DNA from: Stanieria sp964562685
GTDB taxonomy: Bacteria; Cyanobacteriota; Cyanobacteriia; Cyanobacteriales; Xenococcaceae
Reading direction: 5' to 3'
NCBI GenBank assembly: GCA_964562685.1
Contig: CAZLUP010000013.1
Span: 1 to 64,000 of the forward strand
DNA length: 64,000 nt
Shown piece after piece: positions 1 through 8,157 of the stretch. Made by a program: the position numbers and the translations under genes. A model generated the notes under the pieces. It saw only the letters and a program-made list of their open reading frames with translations, was not told where the DNA came from and did no database searches. Positions within the stretch are counted from its first letter, which is position 1, and the number at the start of each line of letters is the position of its first letter.

Positions 1-52
1 TAAGTCGTGAGTCTTAGGAATCCTCGCCCTTCTAGGGCGGGGAGGATGTCAA
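1..52 (+). mobile_element. Right-end remnant of an IS200/IS605-type element
   Basis: The first bases contain a strong GC-rich hairpin in an AT-rich setting: CCTCGCCCT at about 22-30 pairs with AGGGCGGGG at about 34-42, followed by GAGGATGTCAA. This layout (gaatcctcgcc..., hairpin, gggaggatgtcaa) is what I associate with the right end of cyanobacterial IS200/IS605 elements that carry tnpB, where the same DNA encodes the 3' part of the TnpB omegaRNA. The transposase or tnpB gene would lie to the left, outside the window. Orientation is inferred. A plain terminator hairpin is the alternative. Confidence 0.5.
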
Positions 53-127
53 TTGTTTCATTTGTGCCTAGCTAGCGCAACAAACTCTCCATCAATCAAA
101 TTCAATTAAACTAAACTACGATTAAAA

Positions 128-1063
128 ATGCCTAAATTACCTGCCATTTATCGAGGAGCATTAATTTTAGCTATCCCTCTGCTCTCAGTTATCATAACAG
201 TCTATGGCTGGATGTGGTCGCGTCAAGAAGAAGCGAAAGCACATTGGTGGGTTAATCATGCCGAAATCACTATTAGTTTAATTAGTTACTTTGTAGCTGT
301 ACAGTTTTATCGCAACTCAGAAGGAAAATTAGCAGAAAAAGCTCAAGAACTTGCTATCGTTAATGCTAGTTTGGCAGAAACCAATGCTAATTTAGCTAAT
401 CGCAATCAAGAATTAGACCAGTTTACTTATATTGTCTCTCATGATTTAAAAGCTCCACTTAGAGCGATCGCCAATCTTTCTGAATGGTTAGAAGAAGACT
501 TAGCAGATAAATTAGATGAAGATACTAGCCAACAATTAATACTACTACGTCAAAGAGTTTTTCGGATGGATGCGTTTATTGACGGGTTGTTGCGTTACTC
601 TCGTGCTGGTAGGCTTAAAGAAGCCAAAACCATTGTAGATGTCAAACAATTACTAGAAGAAATTATCGATTCTCTTAATCCTCCCCCAGAGTTTACGATC
701 AAAATTAATGGAGCAATGCCTATTTTTCAAACAGAAGCTTTGCCTTTACAGCAAGTATTAAGTAACTTAATTAGTAATGGAATTAAACATAATCCTAATC
801 CTGAAGGGAAGATTGAAATTTCTCTAAGCGATCGCGGTTTTGTTTATCAGTTTGCTGTAGCGGATAATGGGGAAGGAATTCCTTCTAAATATCACAATAA
901 AATCTTTGAAATTTTTCAAACTTTAACTTCGCGGGAGGAAAAGGAAAGTACAGGAATTGGGCTTTCTATTGTTAGAAAAATTGTTGAAAATCAAGGCGGA
1001 AAAATTTGGTTAGAATCTCAAGAAGGACGAGGAACAACTTTTTATTTTACTTGGTTAAAATAA
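128..1063 (+). CDS. Membrane-anchored sensor histidine kinase
   Basis: A 311-residue two-component kinase that would autophosphorylate on histidine and pass phosphate to an unlinked response regulator. Two hydrophobic segments (about residues 9-30 and 45-62) are followed by a coiled-coil-like stretch (about 63-98). Next come a HisKA dimerisation domain with the H-box SHDLKAPLRA (His105) and a HATPase_c domain with N-box NLISNGIKHN, G1 DNGEGIP and G2 GIGLSIV. The short N-terminus has no recognisable sensor domain; the membrane pair may only anchor it. The H-box and phytochrome-like catalytic core resemble cyanobacterial kinases that partner Rcp1-type regulators, but no regulator is adjacent. 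The ATG start directly precedes the first membrane segment. The specific signal is unknown. Confidence 0.88.
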   Translation: MPKLPAIYRGALILAIPLLSVIITVYGWMWSRQEEAKAHWWVNHAEITISLISYFVAVQFYRNSEGKLAEKAQELAIVNASLAETNANLANRNQELDQFTYIVSHDLKAPLRAIANLSEWLEEDLADKLDEDTSQQLILLRQRVFRMDAFIDGLLRYSRAGRLKEAKTIVDVKQLLEEIIDSLNPPPEFTIKINGAMPIFQTEALPLQQVLSNLISNGIKHNPNPEGKIEISLSDRGFVYQFAVADNGEGIPSKYHNKIFEIFQTLTSREEKESTGIGLSIVRKIVENQGGKIWLESQEGRGTTFYFTWLK

Positions 1064-1175
1064 TTTAATTTAAAACCATTTAAGCTCAAGTGTAAGTGAT
1101 GATCTTAGAAGAATTTAATAACAACAATTAATCCAAAAATTGGCTTAACTTGGTTAATTTTAAAACTTCTGTTTT

Positions 1176-1652
1176 TCAAGCATCAGCAGGATTTAATTTT
1201 GCCATTTGCCAAGTCACAAAAGTACCAATAGGACTCCATAGAAGGTAAGGAAGTAATAAAATAAACGCCCAACCACTAATTGATAAAACTATTAAAGCAA
1301 GGATCAAGCCCAGAACAAAACCTGCACCGCCAATAATTGTTCCTACTTTAAGGCTACGCGTTTTACACATTACAGGAGTATAGGCAACAATAGCTATTTC
1401 TACTAATAAATAAAAAGCCATTAATAGCCAGGTGCTAGTAGTACCAGGATTTGCTTCCCAAACTATATAAGCAGACCAAGCACCACAAATAAATACAATT
1501 GTCCAAATTAAAGGAATTAATTTTTCAAAAGTTAGCCATTTAGGGCGACGTAAATGTTTAAACCAACGTAGATCTTTTTTGGAAAGAAAATTTGCCAATG
1601 CTGCTACTGCGATCGTTACAAGTCCAATAACTAACCAAGAAGGAATTTCCAT
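1176..1652 (-). CDS. tspO: TspO/MBR family tryptophan-rich sensory protein
   Basis: A 158-residue integral membrane protein with about five hydrophobic helices, the size and topology of TspO/MBR (translocator protein, peripheral benzodiazepine receptor) proteins. The family signature is visible as the first-loop PKWLTFEKLIPLIWTIVF and a Trp-rich composition, including WSAYIVW and a C-terminal LLWSPIGTFVTWQMA. TspO proteins bind porphyrins and other tetrapyrroles and are tied to stress and light regulation in photosynthetic bacteria. The gene is monocistronic and convergent with the upstream kinase. Some cyanobacterial family members are annotated only as tryptophan-rich sensory protein, so a specific physiological role is not claimed. 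Confidence 0.8.
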   Translation of the reverse strand: MEIPSWLVIGLVTIAVAALANFLSKKDLRWFKHLRRPKWLTFEKLIPLIWTIVFICGAWSAYIVWEANPGTTSTWLLMAFYLLVEIAIVAYTPVMCKTRSLKVGTIIGGAGFVLGLILALIVLSISGWAFILLLPYLLWSPIGTFVTWQMAKLNPADA

Positions 1653-2256
1653 TTTATTATTAAAATTTCTTAAAAATTAAAATTAAGCTAAAAAAATCTA
1701 CTTGCTATTATTGAACATTGTTATTAAAGCAACATCTATACAATGAAAGATATAATAATTTTGTTAAAAAATATGACAGAGTAAACCACAACCAAAAACC
1801 TGTGCTTACGCATCTGCTTCATAGAACATTAATCGCGTTATTTTTAGTTGAGTGAGGTAAGTTTTAGAGTTAGATGATCAATAATAGATAACAATTAAAC
1901 TAATCCCAGTCAGAGTTTCGACCCACTCTCAACAAAAAACCTAAAGTACAAATAGCTCTCATTAAACTACAAAATGCTTTATCTTAACCTACAAAAAAAA
2001 TCTTTGTTTTAATTTAGCTAAAAAATAAGCTTTAATGTCGAATAGTTTGCAACAATAACAAAAACATTAATCAATAATATAGTAGTACGCTTTTCGATTA
2101 GGACAGAAAATATTGGGTTAAAGGGAATAGGGAACAGTAAACAGACAAAAACATAATGTCCTAATATTTTCCCGTAGTGCTATAGTTTTAGACCAACCCT
2201 TTTCGTTGACAAAATAAGAAGACAAAGCAAGCAAGATAATTAATTTAAGCTAACTT
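1653..2256. other. Gene-free stretch between tspO and the ABC ATPase gene
   Basis: About 600 bases with no credible coding frame on either strand. It must hold the divergent promoters of tspO (left) and the ABC ATPase gene (right). The one notable content is the inverted-repeat element at 2078-2184 listed separately, which includes a short purine-rich run (aagggaatagggaacag) typical of cyanobacterial spacer repeats. Confidence 0.6.
2078..2184. repeat. 107-bp element with imperfect terminal inverted repeats (MITE-like)
   Basis: The 28 bases at 2078-2105 and the reverse complement of 2157-2184 agree at 19 positions. The matches cluster at the outer end (TATAG, then A, then TACG) and the inner end (ATTAGGACA), with a diverged centre. 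About 50 bases lie between the arms. There is no coding capacity. The arrangement suggests a miniature inverted-repeat transposable element or the collapsed ends of an insertion sequence. I saw no second copy in this window, and no clear target duplication. Confidence 0.45.
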
Positions 2257-2982
2257 ATGAATACTTGGTTATTAGAAGTAGAAAACGTTTATGCAGGATA
2301 TGTGCAGGATTTAAATATCTTGCAAGGAATTAACTTTCGCATTGCCCCTGGCGAATTAGTAGCGGTAATTGGTCCTAATGGTGCAGGTAAATCTACTTTA
2401 GCAAAAACTATTTTTGGTTTGCTCAATCCCAATCAAGGAAAAATTATTTTTAAAGGGGAAAATATTGCTGGTTTGAAATCAAATCAAATTGTACGACGGG
2501 GAATGTGTTATGTACCTCAAATAGCAAATGTTTTTGCTTCTCTTTCTGTAGAAGAAAATTTAGAAATGGGAGCGTTTATTCGTAATGGTTCGCTTCAATC
2601 TTTAAAAGATACTATTTATAATATGTTTCCTAGATTAGCCGAACGTCGTCGTCAACGGGCAGGTACTCTTTCTGGAGGAGAAAGACAAATGTTAGCTATG
2701 GGTAGGGCATTAATGCTTGACCCCGATTTATTATTGTTAGATGAACCTTCCGCAGCTTTATCACCCATTTTAGTTAATTCTGTTTTTGAACAAATTAAAG
2801 CAATTAATCAAACAGGAAAATCGATTGTTTTAGTTGAACAAAATGCTAAAAAAGCTTTATTAATGGCGAATCGAGGTTATGTCTTAGAAAGTGGTAAAGA
2901 TCGTTTTGAAGGTACAGGAGAACAGTTATTAAACGATCCGAAAGTAGGAGAGTTATATTTAGGTACAGCTTATAAAAAGTAA
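2257..2982 (+). CDS. ABC transporter ATP-binding protein, LivF/NatE type
   Basis: A 241-residue ATPase of the branched-chain/neutral amino-acid import class. It has Walker A GPNGAGKST (about residues 39-47), the LSGGERQMLAMGRAL signature, Walker B LLLLDEP and the switch His region replaced by VEQN, as is normal in LivF-type proteins. It would energise import through a membrane permease. LivF-like subunits are usually encoded with LivG and the permeases, but here the gene stands alone, as the neutral amino-acid transporter gene natE does in Synechocystis. NatE is therefore my best guess, with UrtE (urea) the main alternative. The ATG start is followed at once by the conserved LLEVENV strand. 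Confidence 0.82.
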   Translation: MNTWLLEVENVYAGYVQDLNILQGINFRIAPGELVAVIGPNGAGKSTLAKTIFGLLNPNQGKIIFKGENIAGLKSNQIVRRGMCYVPQIANVFASLSVEENLEMGAFIRNGSLQSLKDTIYNMFPRLAERRRQRAGTLSGGERQMLAMGRALMLDPDLLLLDEPSAALSPILVNSVFEQIKAINQTGKSIVLVEQNAKKALLMANRGYVLESGKDRFEGTGEQLLNDPKVGELYLGTAYKK

Positions 2983-3135
2983 ATTAATTTAAGTAAGGTT
3001 TGAATATTTATTATTACTTCAAAATAAGCACTAATGGAATGAGAAAAATGTTGTAAAAAAAAAGCTTAGATTAATCATAAAGATTTTAATCTAAACTCTA
3101 TTAATTATAAAAGTAATTATAAATAGTTACTTTGA

Positions 3136-3246
3136 TTAAGCTTGTTTTTTGCGTTTAGCAGCACTGTTAGCAGCCAATGCACCAACGGCTAATAAACCAA
3201 GAGTAGCAGTAGGTTCGGGAGTAGTTTGAGCTGGTGTGGTATCGAA
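3136..3246 (-). pseudogene. C-terminal remnant of a PEP-CTERM protein gene
   Basis: Read on the minus strand, the frame ending at the TAA at 3136-3138 encodes TTPEPTATLGLLAVGALAA, then N-S-A-A-K-R-K-K-Q-A. This is a textbook PEP-CTERM sorting tail: a PEP motif, one membrane segment and a basic end. Only about 35 codons survive. Upstream, the frame runs into the miniature repeat at 3247-3325 and meets an in-frame TAG. The gene is therefore 5'-truncated, most simply by insertion of that repeat followed by loss of the upstream part. The former product would have been an exported, exosortase-processed protein. Confidence 0.7.
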
Positions 3247-3325
3247 CTAAGACGTAAAAACAGGGGTGAGAGATTCTTCACTGTCGTTCAGAATGACACA
3301 ATTTTGTTTTCACTGCGTAAGTCCT
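3247..3325 (-). repeat. Truncated copy of the 91-bp miniature inverted-repeat element
   Basis: On the minus strand this begins AGGACTTACGCAGTGAAAAC and matches the copy at 55503-55593 at 77 of 79 positions. It stops after CGTCTTAG. The terminal TGCGTAAG arm present in the other copy is missing, and the next bases (TTCGATACC) belong to the PEP-CTERM remnant. Loss of one terminal repeat would immobilise this copy. Confidence 0.8.
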
Positions 3326-3350
3326 AGGAATAATTCATGAATTATTCCTA
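3325..3350. repeat. 26-nt perfect palindrome, copy 1
   Basis: The sequence TAGGAATAATTC followed by its mirror (ATGAATTATTCCTA) forms a perfect 26-base palindrome centred on ATGAAT/ATTCAT. A near-identical palindrome, with GGG/CCC in place of GGA/TCC, lies at 11701-11726. It directly abuts the truncated miniature element at 3247-3325. Function is unknown: it may be a mobile palindrome or a transcript-stabilising hairpin. Confidence 0.7.
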
Positions 3351-3398
3351 CAAAATTTCTAAAAATCATTGCGAATGAGGGGAGAATGCTAGAATTTA

Positions 3399-4619
3399 TT
3401 AGTTGATTGACTTACTAAACCATTTGAAATAAGTAGAAACACAAAATTCTTTAATTGGAAATGCTAAATACGTAAGAGGATTAATTGTCACAATAATATT
3501 GCGAACATCTCTTTGTGCTAAGTTAACAATCTGTTTCGCTACCCAATCAGCAGACATTACACCAATTGGATTAAGATTACTTTTAAAAGGCCCTAAAATT
3601 AATTTACGAACAACACAAGGTGCATCAAGACGACGCAAAGTAACTAAATCTCCAAGGGTTCTTTTACTTAATTCATAAAGAGGACTAAAAGCTGGATTAA
3701 CTTCTGCTTCGGAAGTATTAATCCAGATTTCTTTGCGAACTAAATCTTCATTGGTTTGAATAGTTGTAAAAAATAATTCCATCAATCGCCAAGCAGAAAG
3801 AGTATTAATTTCATAAGATTTGGTAATTGCTGCTGCGGTTCTTTCTTGATGAACATTAATACCATGATTGAGAATTAAAATATCTATTTTGGCTAATTCT
3901 GCTGCTAAATCTGACTCTTTTCCTACTTGCCAAGTTAAAGTTTTAATCGCAATTTTTTCACCATTAATATCTATATTGATTACTTGATCTGAAGAAGTTA
4001 AAGCTGTTACTTTTGCTCCTTGAAGATGTAGTTGTTTGAGTAACGCTTTGCCTAAACTTCCTGATGCACCTGTGACTGCAATTTTTTTTCCTTTTAAAGA
4101 TAATGCTGTACCTAAGACTTTGTCCACTAAAGTTAAAGTTCCACAGAAATAAGCATTTTGATTATCAAAGTGATGTCGCCAATGATAGGGACGATTGACA
4201 AACCAACGTGCTGGTAAACTAGTAAAATCACCAGGACGATGGGTTACATCAGTAATTTCATAAGCATAGGGAATTCCACAACCACGAGTGATCGCGCCTG
4301 CTAAAAAAGATAAAGTATAAAGAGAACCAATCCATGCTGTCCATTGAGGAGATAAGTTCAAACTGTAAACTATTGCGGTAGGAACTAGACTAAAGAACAA
4401 CATGACCAAAGCTTCAGGAACATCGTTATACCAGTGTGCTTGCCGATAAATGGCTTCACTGACGATCGATAAATCCCTACGAAAAACGCGATGATGCCAA
4501 ACGTGAAGACGATAAAGTGGTTGCCAAACGTGGGCAAGAGTGTGATACAGATCTCGTACCAACTCAACCCAGATTACTGAGACAATAGCGATCGCTATAC
4601 CCTGATACCAATTGGACAT
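3399..4619 (-). CDS. Bifunctional sterol desaturase-like / short-chain dehydrogenase fusion
   Basis: A 406-residue fusion. The N-terminal half (about 1-175) looks like the fatty-acid hydroxylase/sterol desaturase superfamily: membrane segments plus His clusters HVWHHR (about 39-44) and HWRHHFD (about 146-152) that would hold a di-iron centre. The C-terminal half (from about 177) is a Rossmann-fold SDR with the glycine motif TGASGSLGKALL, the NHG motif and a Y-x3-K pair in PLYELSKRTLGDL. Cyanobacterial genomes commonly carry this joined protein. The substrate is not established; carotenoid or lipid oxidation-reduction is plausible. The gene is divergent from mgdA. Confidence 0.82.
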   Translation of the reverse strand: MSNWYQGIAIAIVSVIWVELVRDLYHTLAHVWQPLYRLHVWHHRVFRRDLSIVSEAIYRQAHWYNDVPEALVMLFFSLVPTAIVYSLNLSPQWTAWIGSLYTLSFLAGAITRGCGIPYAYEITDVTHRPGDFTSLPARWFVNRPYHWRHHFDNQNAYFCGTLTLVDKVLGTALSLKGKKIAVTGASGSLGKALLKQLHLQGAKVTALTSSDQVINIDINGEKIAIKTLTWQVGKESDLAAELAKIDILILNHGINVHQERTAAAITKSYEINTLSAWRLMELFFTTIQTNEDLVRKEIWINTSEAEVNPAFSPLYELSKRTLGDLVTLRRLDAPCVVRKLILGPFKSNLNPIGVMSADWVAKQIVNLAQRDVRNIIVTINPLTYLAFPIKEFCVSTYFKWFSKSIN

Positions 4620-4841
4620 ATTTTAAGCTTGATTTTATATTTTTAGATTAATTGAAGAAAATTCAAAATCTAGTTAATTCTTGATTAATTTAGCTAAAAA
4701 AGCTGCAATTAGCTACAGATAAGAAAAACAAATAACTTATTCTCTGAGATTTAAATTACAGAATTAGCTAAGAAAAATATTAAACTTCGATACAATTGAA
4801 ACATTGCTCGCCCTGATAATAGATAAGAACGCACAATCATT

Positions 4842-6272
4842 ATGACAGAGAAATACTGGTCAGAAAAAGAATCAGAAAAAGAATTCGATCCCATTGGCTC
4901 TTTATTATCAGAATGGTCAGATCCAGAAGAAGAAGAGGAGGAGTTTAGAAGTGATTTTTTCCAAGGACTAGACGGACGTAGAAAAAAAGCTGCTTTCGTG
5001 CTAATGGCTATTTGGGGAATTATTCTCACTCTTCATTTAGTTTCTTGGGGCTATTTAATCGTTCTTGTGTTAACGGGATTAGTAGGTATTCATGCCTTTA
5101 GATTATCAATTGCTCAACCAGAATTACCCCCAACCCCTTTGTCTGATCGAGATTTAGCCTTTGCCCCGAAAGTTTCCTTGCTTGTCGCTGCCAAAAACGA
5201 AGCATCAGTAATCGGTAATTTAATCGAACATTTGTGTAGTCTTGATTATCCTCGCGATCAATACGAAGTCTGGGCAATAGACGATCATAGTAGCGATCGC
5301 ACTCCTGAAATTTTAGATCGTTTAGCCCAAAAATATCCTCAACTGAAAGTAGTTCATCGTCCTGCGAATGCAGGGGGTGGCAAGTCGGGTGCTTTGAATC
5401 AAGTGTTATCCCAAACTCAAGGAGAAATCGTTGGAGTCTTTGATGCCGACGCTGGAGTAACTCCAGACTTGTTACGAAGAGTTGTACCAATGTTTAACTC
5501 AGCAGAAATAGGTGCGGTTCAAGTTCGTAAAGCGATCGCTAATGCCGAAGAAAACTTCTGGACTAAAGGACAAGCAGCCGAAATGGCTTTAGATAGTTAT
5601 ATGCAGCAGCAGCGCATTGCCCTCGGTGGAATTGGTGAATTGCGAGGTAATGGTCAATTTGTCCGTCTTTCGGCGTTAGAACGTTGTGGTCGTTGGAATG
5701 AAGAAACTATTACTGATGATTTGGACTTAACCATTAGATTGCATTTGGATAACTGGAAAATCGGTTTTCTCATGTTTCCAAGTGTTCAAGAGGAAGGAGT
5801 TCTCAAAGCAAGCTCACTATGGCATCAACGGAATCGTTGGGCTGAAGGAGGATATCAACGTTATCTCGATTATTGGCGATATCTATTCCGTAGCCCGATG
5901 GGTTTGAGCAAAAGATTTGATTTACTAACTTTTATTTTGCTGCAATACATCCTACCTACTGCTTGTGTTCCAGATTTAGTTATGGCAACGATTCGCCATC
6001 ACTTTTTTATGCTTACTCCCTTAAGTGGTGTGTTATTTTTCTTTGCTTATTTGGGGATGTTTCGAGGTCTATTGCGTACTCGTACTAAACAAGAACTTAA
6101 TCTATTTGACTTAATCAGTATTGCTTGGCAATCTCTCAGGGGGCTAATTTATATGCTGCATTGGCAAATCGTCATGCCTTGTATTACCGTCCGTATGTCA
6201 ATTCGTCCCAAACGGCTTAAATGGGTGAAAACCGTTCATGAAGGTCCAGGAACAGAAAGTTTTGAATATTAA
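4842..6272 (+). CDS. mgdA: Beta-monoglucosyldiacylglycerol synthase (GT2)
   Basis: A 476-residue membrane glycosyltransferase, expected to move glucose from UDP-glucose to diacylglycerol. This is the first step of the cyanobacterial route to galactolipids of the thylakoid. Its layout matches Synechocystis Sll1377: an acidic N-terminus, RRKKAAFVL leading into one or two membrane helices (about 50-85), then a GT2 domain and C-terminal membrane helices (about 365-440). The GT2 domain carries DDHSSDRTPE, NAGGGKSGALNQVL, FDADAG and the QRNRWAEGGYQRYL acceptor-site motif. The ATG at 4842 gives the family-length N-terminus. The next gene, a GT4 transferase, starts nine bases after its stop, so the two are probably co-transcribed. 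Confidence 0.9.
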   Translation: MTEKYWSEKESEKEFDPIGSLLSEWSDPEEEEEEFRSDFFQGLDGRRKKAAFVLMAIWGIILTLHLVSWGYLIVLVLTGLVGIHAFRLSIAQPELPPTPLSDRDLAFAPKVSLLVAAKNEASVIGNLIEHLCSLDYPRDQYEVWAIDDHSSDRTPEILDRLAQKYPQLKVVHRPANAGGGKSGALNQVLSQTQGEIVGVFDADAGVTPDLLRRVVPMFNSAEIGAVQVRKAIANAEENFWTKGQAAEMALDSYMQQQRIALGGIGELRGNGQFVRLSALERCGRWNEETITDDLDLTIRLHLDNWKIGFLMFPSVQEEGVLKASSLWHQRNRWAEGGYQRYLDYWRYLFRSPMGLSKRFDLLTFILLQYILPTACVPDLVMATIRHHFFMLTPLSGVLFFFAYLGMFRGLLRTRTKQELNLFDLISIAWQSLRGLIYMLHWQIVMPCITVRMSIRPKRLKWVKTVHEGPGTESFEY

Positions 6273-6281
6273 CCGAATCAG

Positions 6282-7421
6282 ATGTTTTCTAAATCTAACT
6301 CTCTTCGGGTGTTGTTTATTCTCCCAGCTTTCTACCGTAACGGTGCGGTCAATTTAATTATCAATCTTGCGGATCAATTGGCTCTTCTTGATCTAGATGT
6401 TGAAATTTTAGCTTTATCTGATCAAGAACCCCACTCACCCATGCCCAAGCAATTGGTCAAAACCAGCGTAGCTTTGGAGGCGAATCAGTCTGTTCGACGA
6501 GAATTACCTATCCTGTTAAATCGACTGCTCAAGTCAGCTTTGAATTCGGACATCATTGTTCTGACGTGGGAAAATGGTCCCGCTCTAATATGGTCAAGTG
6601 TAATCGCTTATATTCTGCGTAAACCTACTATAGCGATCGTTCAGAATAATATTCAAAAATCTTGGGCGCAATATCCAAGTCGCATTGGGCAAGTTGTCCG
6701 CCGTTGGGCTTACGAACAAACACAAGCTGTAGTTTGTGTAAGTAAAGCTCTCATAACTAGTGTCGAACCAGAAGTAAATGCGAAGATGATTACCTCGATC
6801 CCCAACGGAATCGACATTGAACGGGTTCAAACACTCGCCAAGCTTCCTTGCTCTTCATTACTTACGGCAGATAATATCCCTTTTATGGTTGGAATTGGAA
6901 GACTTGTGCCACAGAAAGGTTTTGACTTATTGATTAAAGCTCACGCTGCTGTTATTCAGAAAGGGATTGCTCATCATCTAGTTTTAATCGGAGAGGGAAA
7001 TGAGCATACCACTTTATTAGAATTGGCTGCCAATCTTGGCGTATCTGATAGCGTAATCTTCCTTGGCTTTTCAAACAACCCTTATTCTACTCTGGCTCGG
7101 GCATCACTTTTTTGTTTATCATCTCGCTACGAAGGAATGCCATTATCTTTGATGGAAGCCTCGGTCTTAGGTGTTCCTATGATAGCAACAGATTGTTTGA
7201 CTGGACCACGAGAAATTCTGGCTGATGGTTTATATGGTGATTTAGTAGCAACTGAGTCTGTGGAGGCATTATCAAGTGCAATTGAAAGGCACTTTTTAGA
7301 GCCTCAACGGTTAACTACTAAAGCACAAGCTTCTGCACAACAAGCCGAGCGATTTTCAATGCGAACCTGCGCTGAAAGATACAGCGAGTTACTTCATCAT
7401 TGTGTTGCGAAGGTAAATTAA
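6282..7421 (+). CDS. Glycosyltransferase family 4
   Basis: A 379-residue GT-B fold retaining glycosyltransferase. The N-terminal domain has the acceptor-side pattern NGAVNLIINLADQLALL. The C-terminal nucleotide-sugar domain has VGIGRLVPQKGFDLLIKA, LIGEGNE and the E-x7-E region EGMPLSLMEASVLGVPMIATD. It starts nine bases after mgdA, which suggests one transcript and possibly a role in glycolipid or surface polysaccharide synthesis. GT4 sequence alone does not reveal donor or acceptor. No transmembrane segment is evident, so it probably acts at the cytoplasmic face of the membrane. Confidence 0.85.
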   Translation: MFSKSNSLRVLFILPAFYRNGAVNLIINLADQLALLDLDVEILALSDQEPHSPMPKQLVKTSVALEANQSVRRELPILLNRLLKSALNSDIIVLTWENGPALIWSSVIAYILRKPTIAIVQNNIQKSWAQYPSRIGQVVRRWAYEQTQAVVCVSKALITSVEPEVNAKMITSIPNGIDIERVQTLAKLPCSSLLTADNIPFMVGIGRLVPQKGFDLLIKAHAAVIQKGIAHHLVLIGEGNEHTTLLELAANLGVSDSVIFLGFSNNPYSTLARASLFCLSSRYEGMPLSLMEASVLGVPMIATDCLTGPREILADGLYGDLVATESVEALSSAIERHFLEPQRLTTKAQASAQQAERFSMRTCAERYSELLHHCVAKVN

Positions 7422-7507
7422 AAGAAGTGGACAAAAATTTAGCAGGAAATCATAGGAAAGTAACAGCCAAGTTTCTAGAAATTAAAACTAACAACCAAAA
7501 TTATGTC

Positions 7508-7921
7508 TTAATTAGTTTTGACACTGTATTTTAATAATTCTTGAGGAGAAGCAAGTAGTTTGATTTTGACTGCTTCAAGTTGCTGATTAGAATTAATCGC
7601 AAACTCCCAGCGCACATTAACACTAAACAAAGAGGTGTGTACTTTACCTGCAACCTTAATCAATTCAAAATTATTTTCATTATCTGCCAAATTTTCGCTA
7701 ATTCCCTGCTGAAGTTCTAATTTCATTCCTTTAGCTTCTTTTGCCAAATATGATGCGATCGCTTCTTGTCCTTCCAGTGGAGATTCAAAAGGAGCAAATA
7801 AAATCCCGTTTTGAGCAAATAAATTAGCAGTTTCAATAAATTTTTCTTGATTAATCGTGTTAAAATAATCTAGGATAATTGGTTTTGTAATTCCTGCAAT
7901 TTGTAAACTAGAGTTAATCAT
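7508..7921 (-). CDS. Orange carotenoid protein C-terminal domain homologue (CTDH)
   Basis: A 137-residue stand-alone NTF2-like domain that lines up with the C-terminal half of OCP: YFNTIN near the start, LFAQNG, FESPLEGQEAIASYL, IKVAGKVHT and the ending LLASPQELL. CTDH proteins bind ketocarotenoids, usually as dimers, and pass them to helical carotenoid proteins. The carotenoid-contacting Tyr (Tyr19, the OCP Tyr201 position) and one Trp (Trp105, the Trp288 position) are present. The Trp277 position is Leu98. There is no cysteine, so it cannot make the disulfide dimers described for some CTDHs. No OCP N-terminal-type gene is adjacent. A generic SnoaL/NTF2 protein is the fallback call. Confidence 0.8.
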   Translation of the reverse strand: MINSSLQIAGITKPIILDYFNTINQEKFIETANLFAQNGILFAPFESPLEGQEAIASYLAKEAKGMKLELQQGISENLADNENNFELIKVAGKVHTSLFSVNVRWEFAINSNQQLEAVKIKLLASPQELLKYSVKTN

Positions 7922-8157
7922 TAATCTTTTTTAATTCGACTCTCTTAGCTTAAAAAAAAGAACCAATTTTTACTTATCCCAAAAGTAAGATTTTAGGTGT
8001 GAGACACTGCCAAAGAATTTAAGTAAGAGAATTGTTGGGTTAAATTGACTAAAAGTTTTCTTAAAAGATCAATCTTTAGCTTCCAAAATTTAAATTTTTC
8101 AATTACTGTCAATATTTCTCGTTAGCTTCATACCTCATCAATCAAGCGTTGCAATTT

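Noticed and set aside
5098..5490. 130-codon minus-strand frame
   Set aside because: It lies wholly inside mgdA, has no family resemblance and reflects the AT-rich codon use of the real gene.
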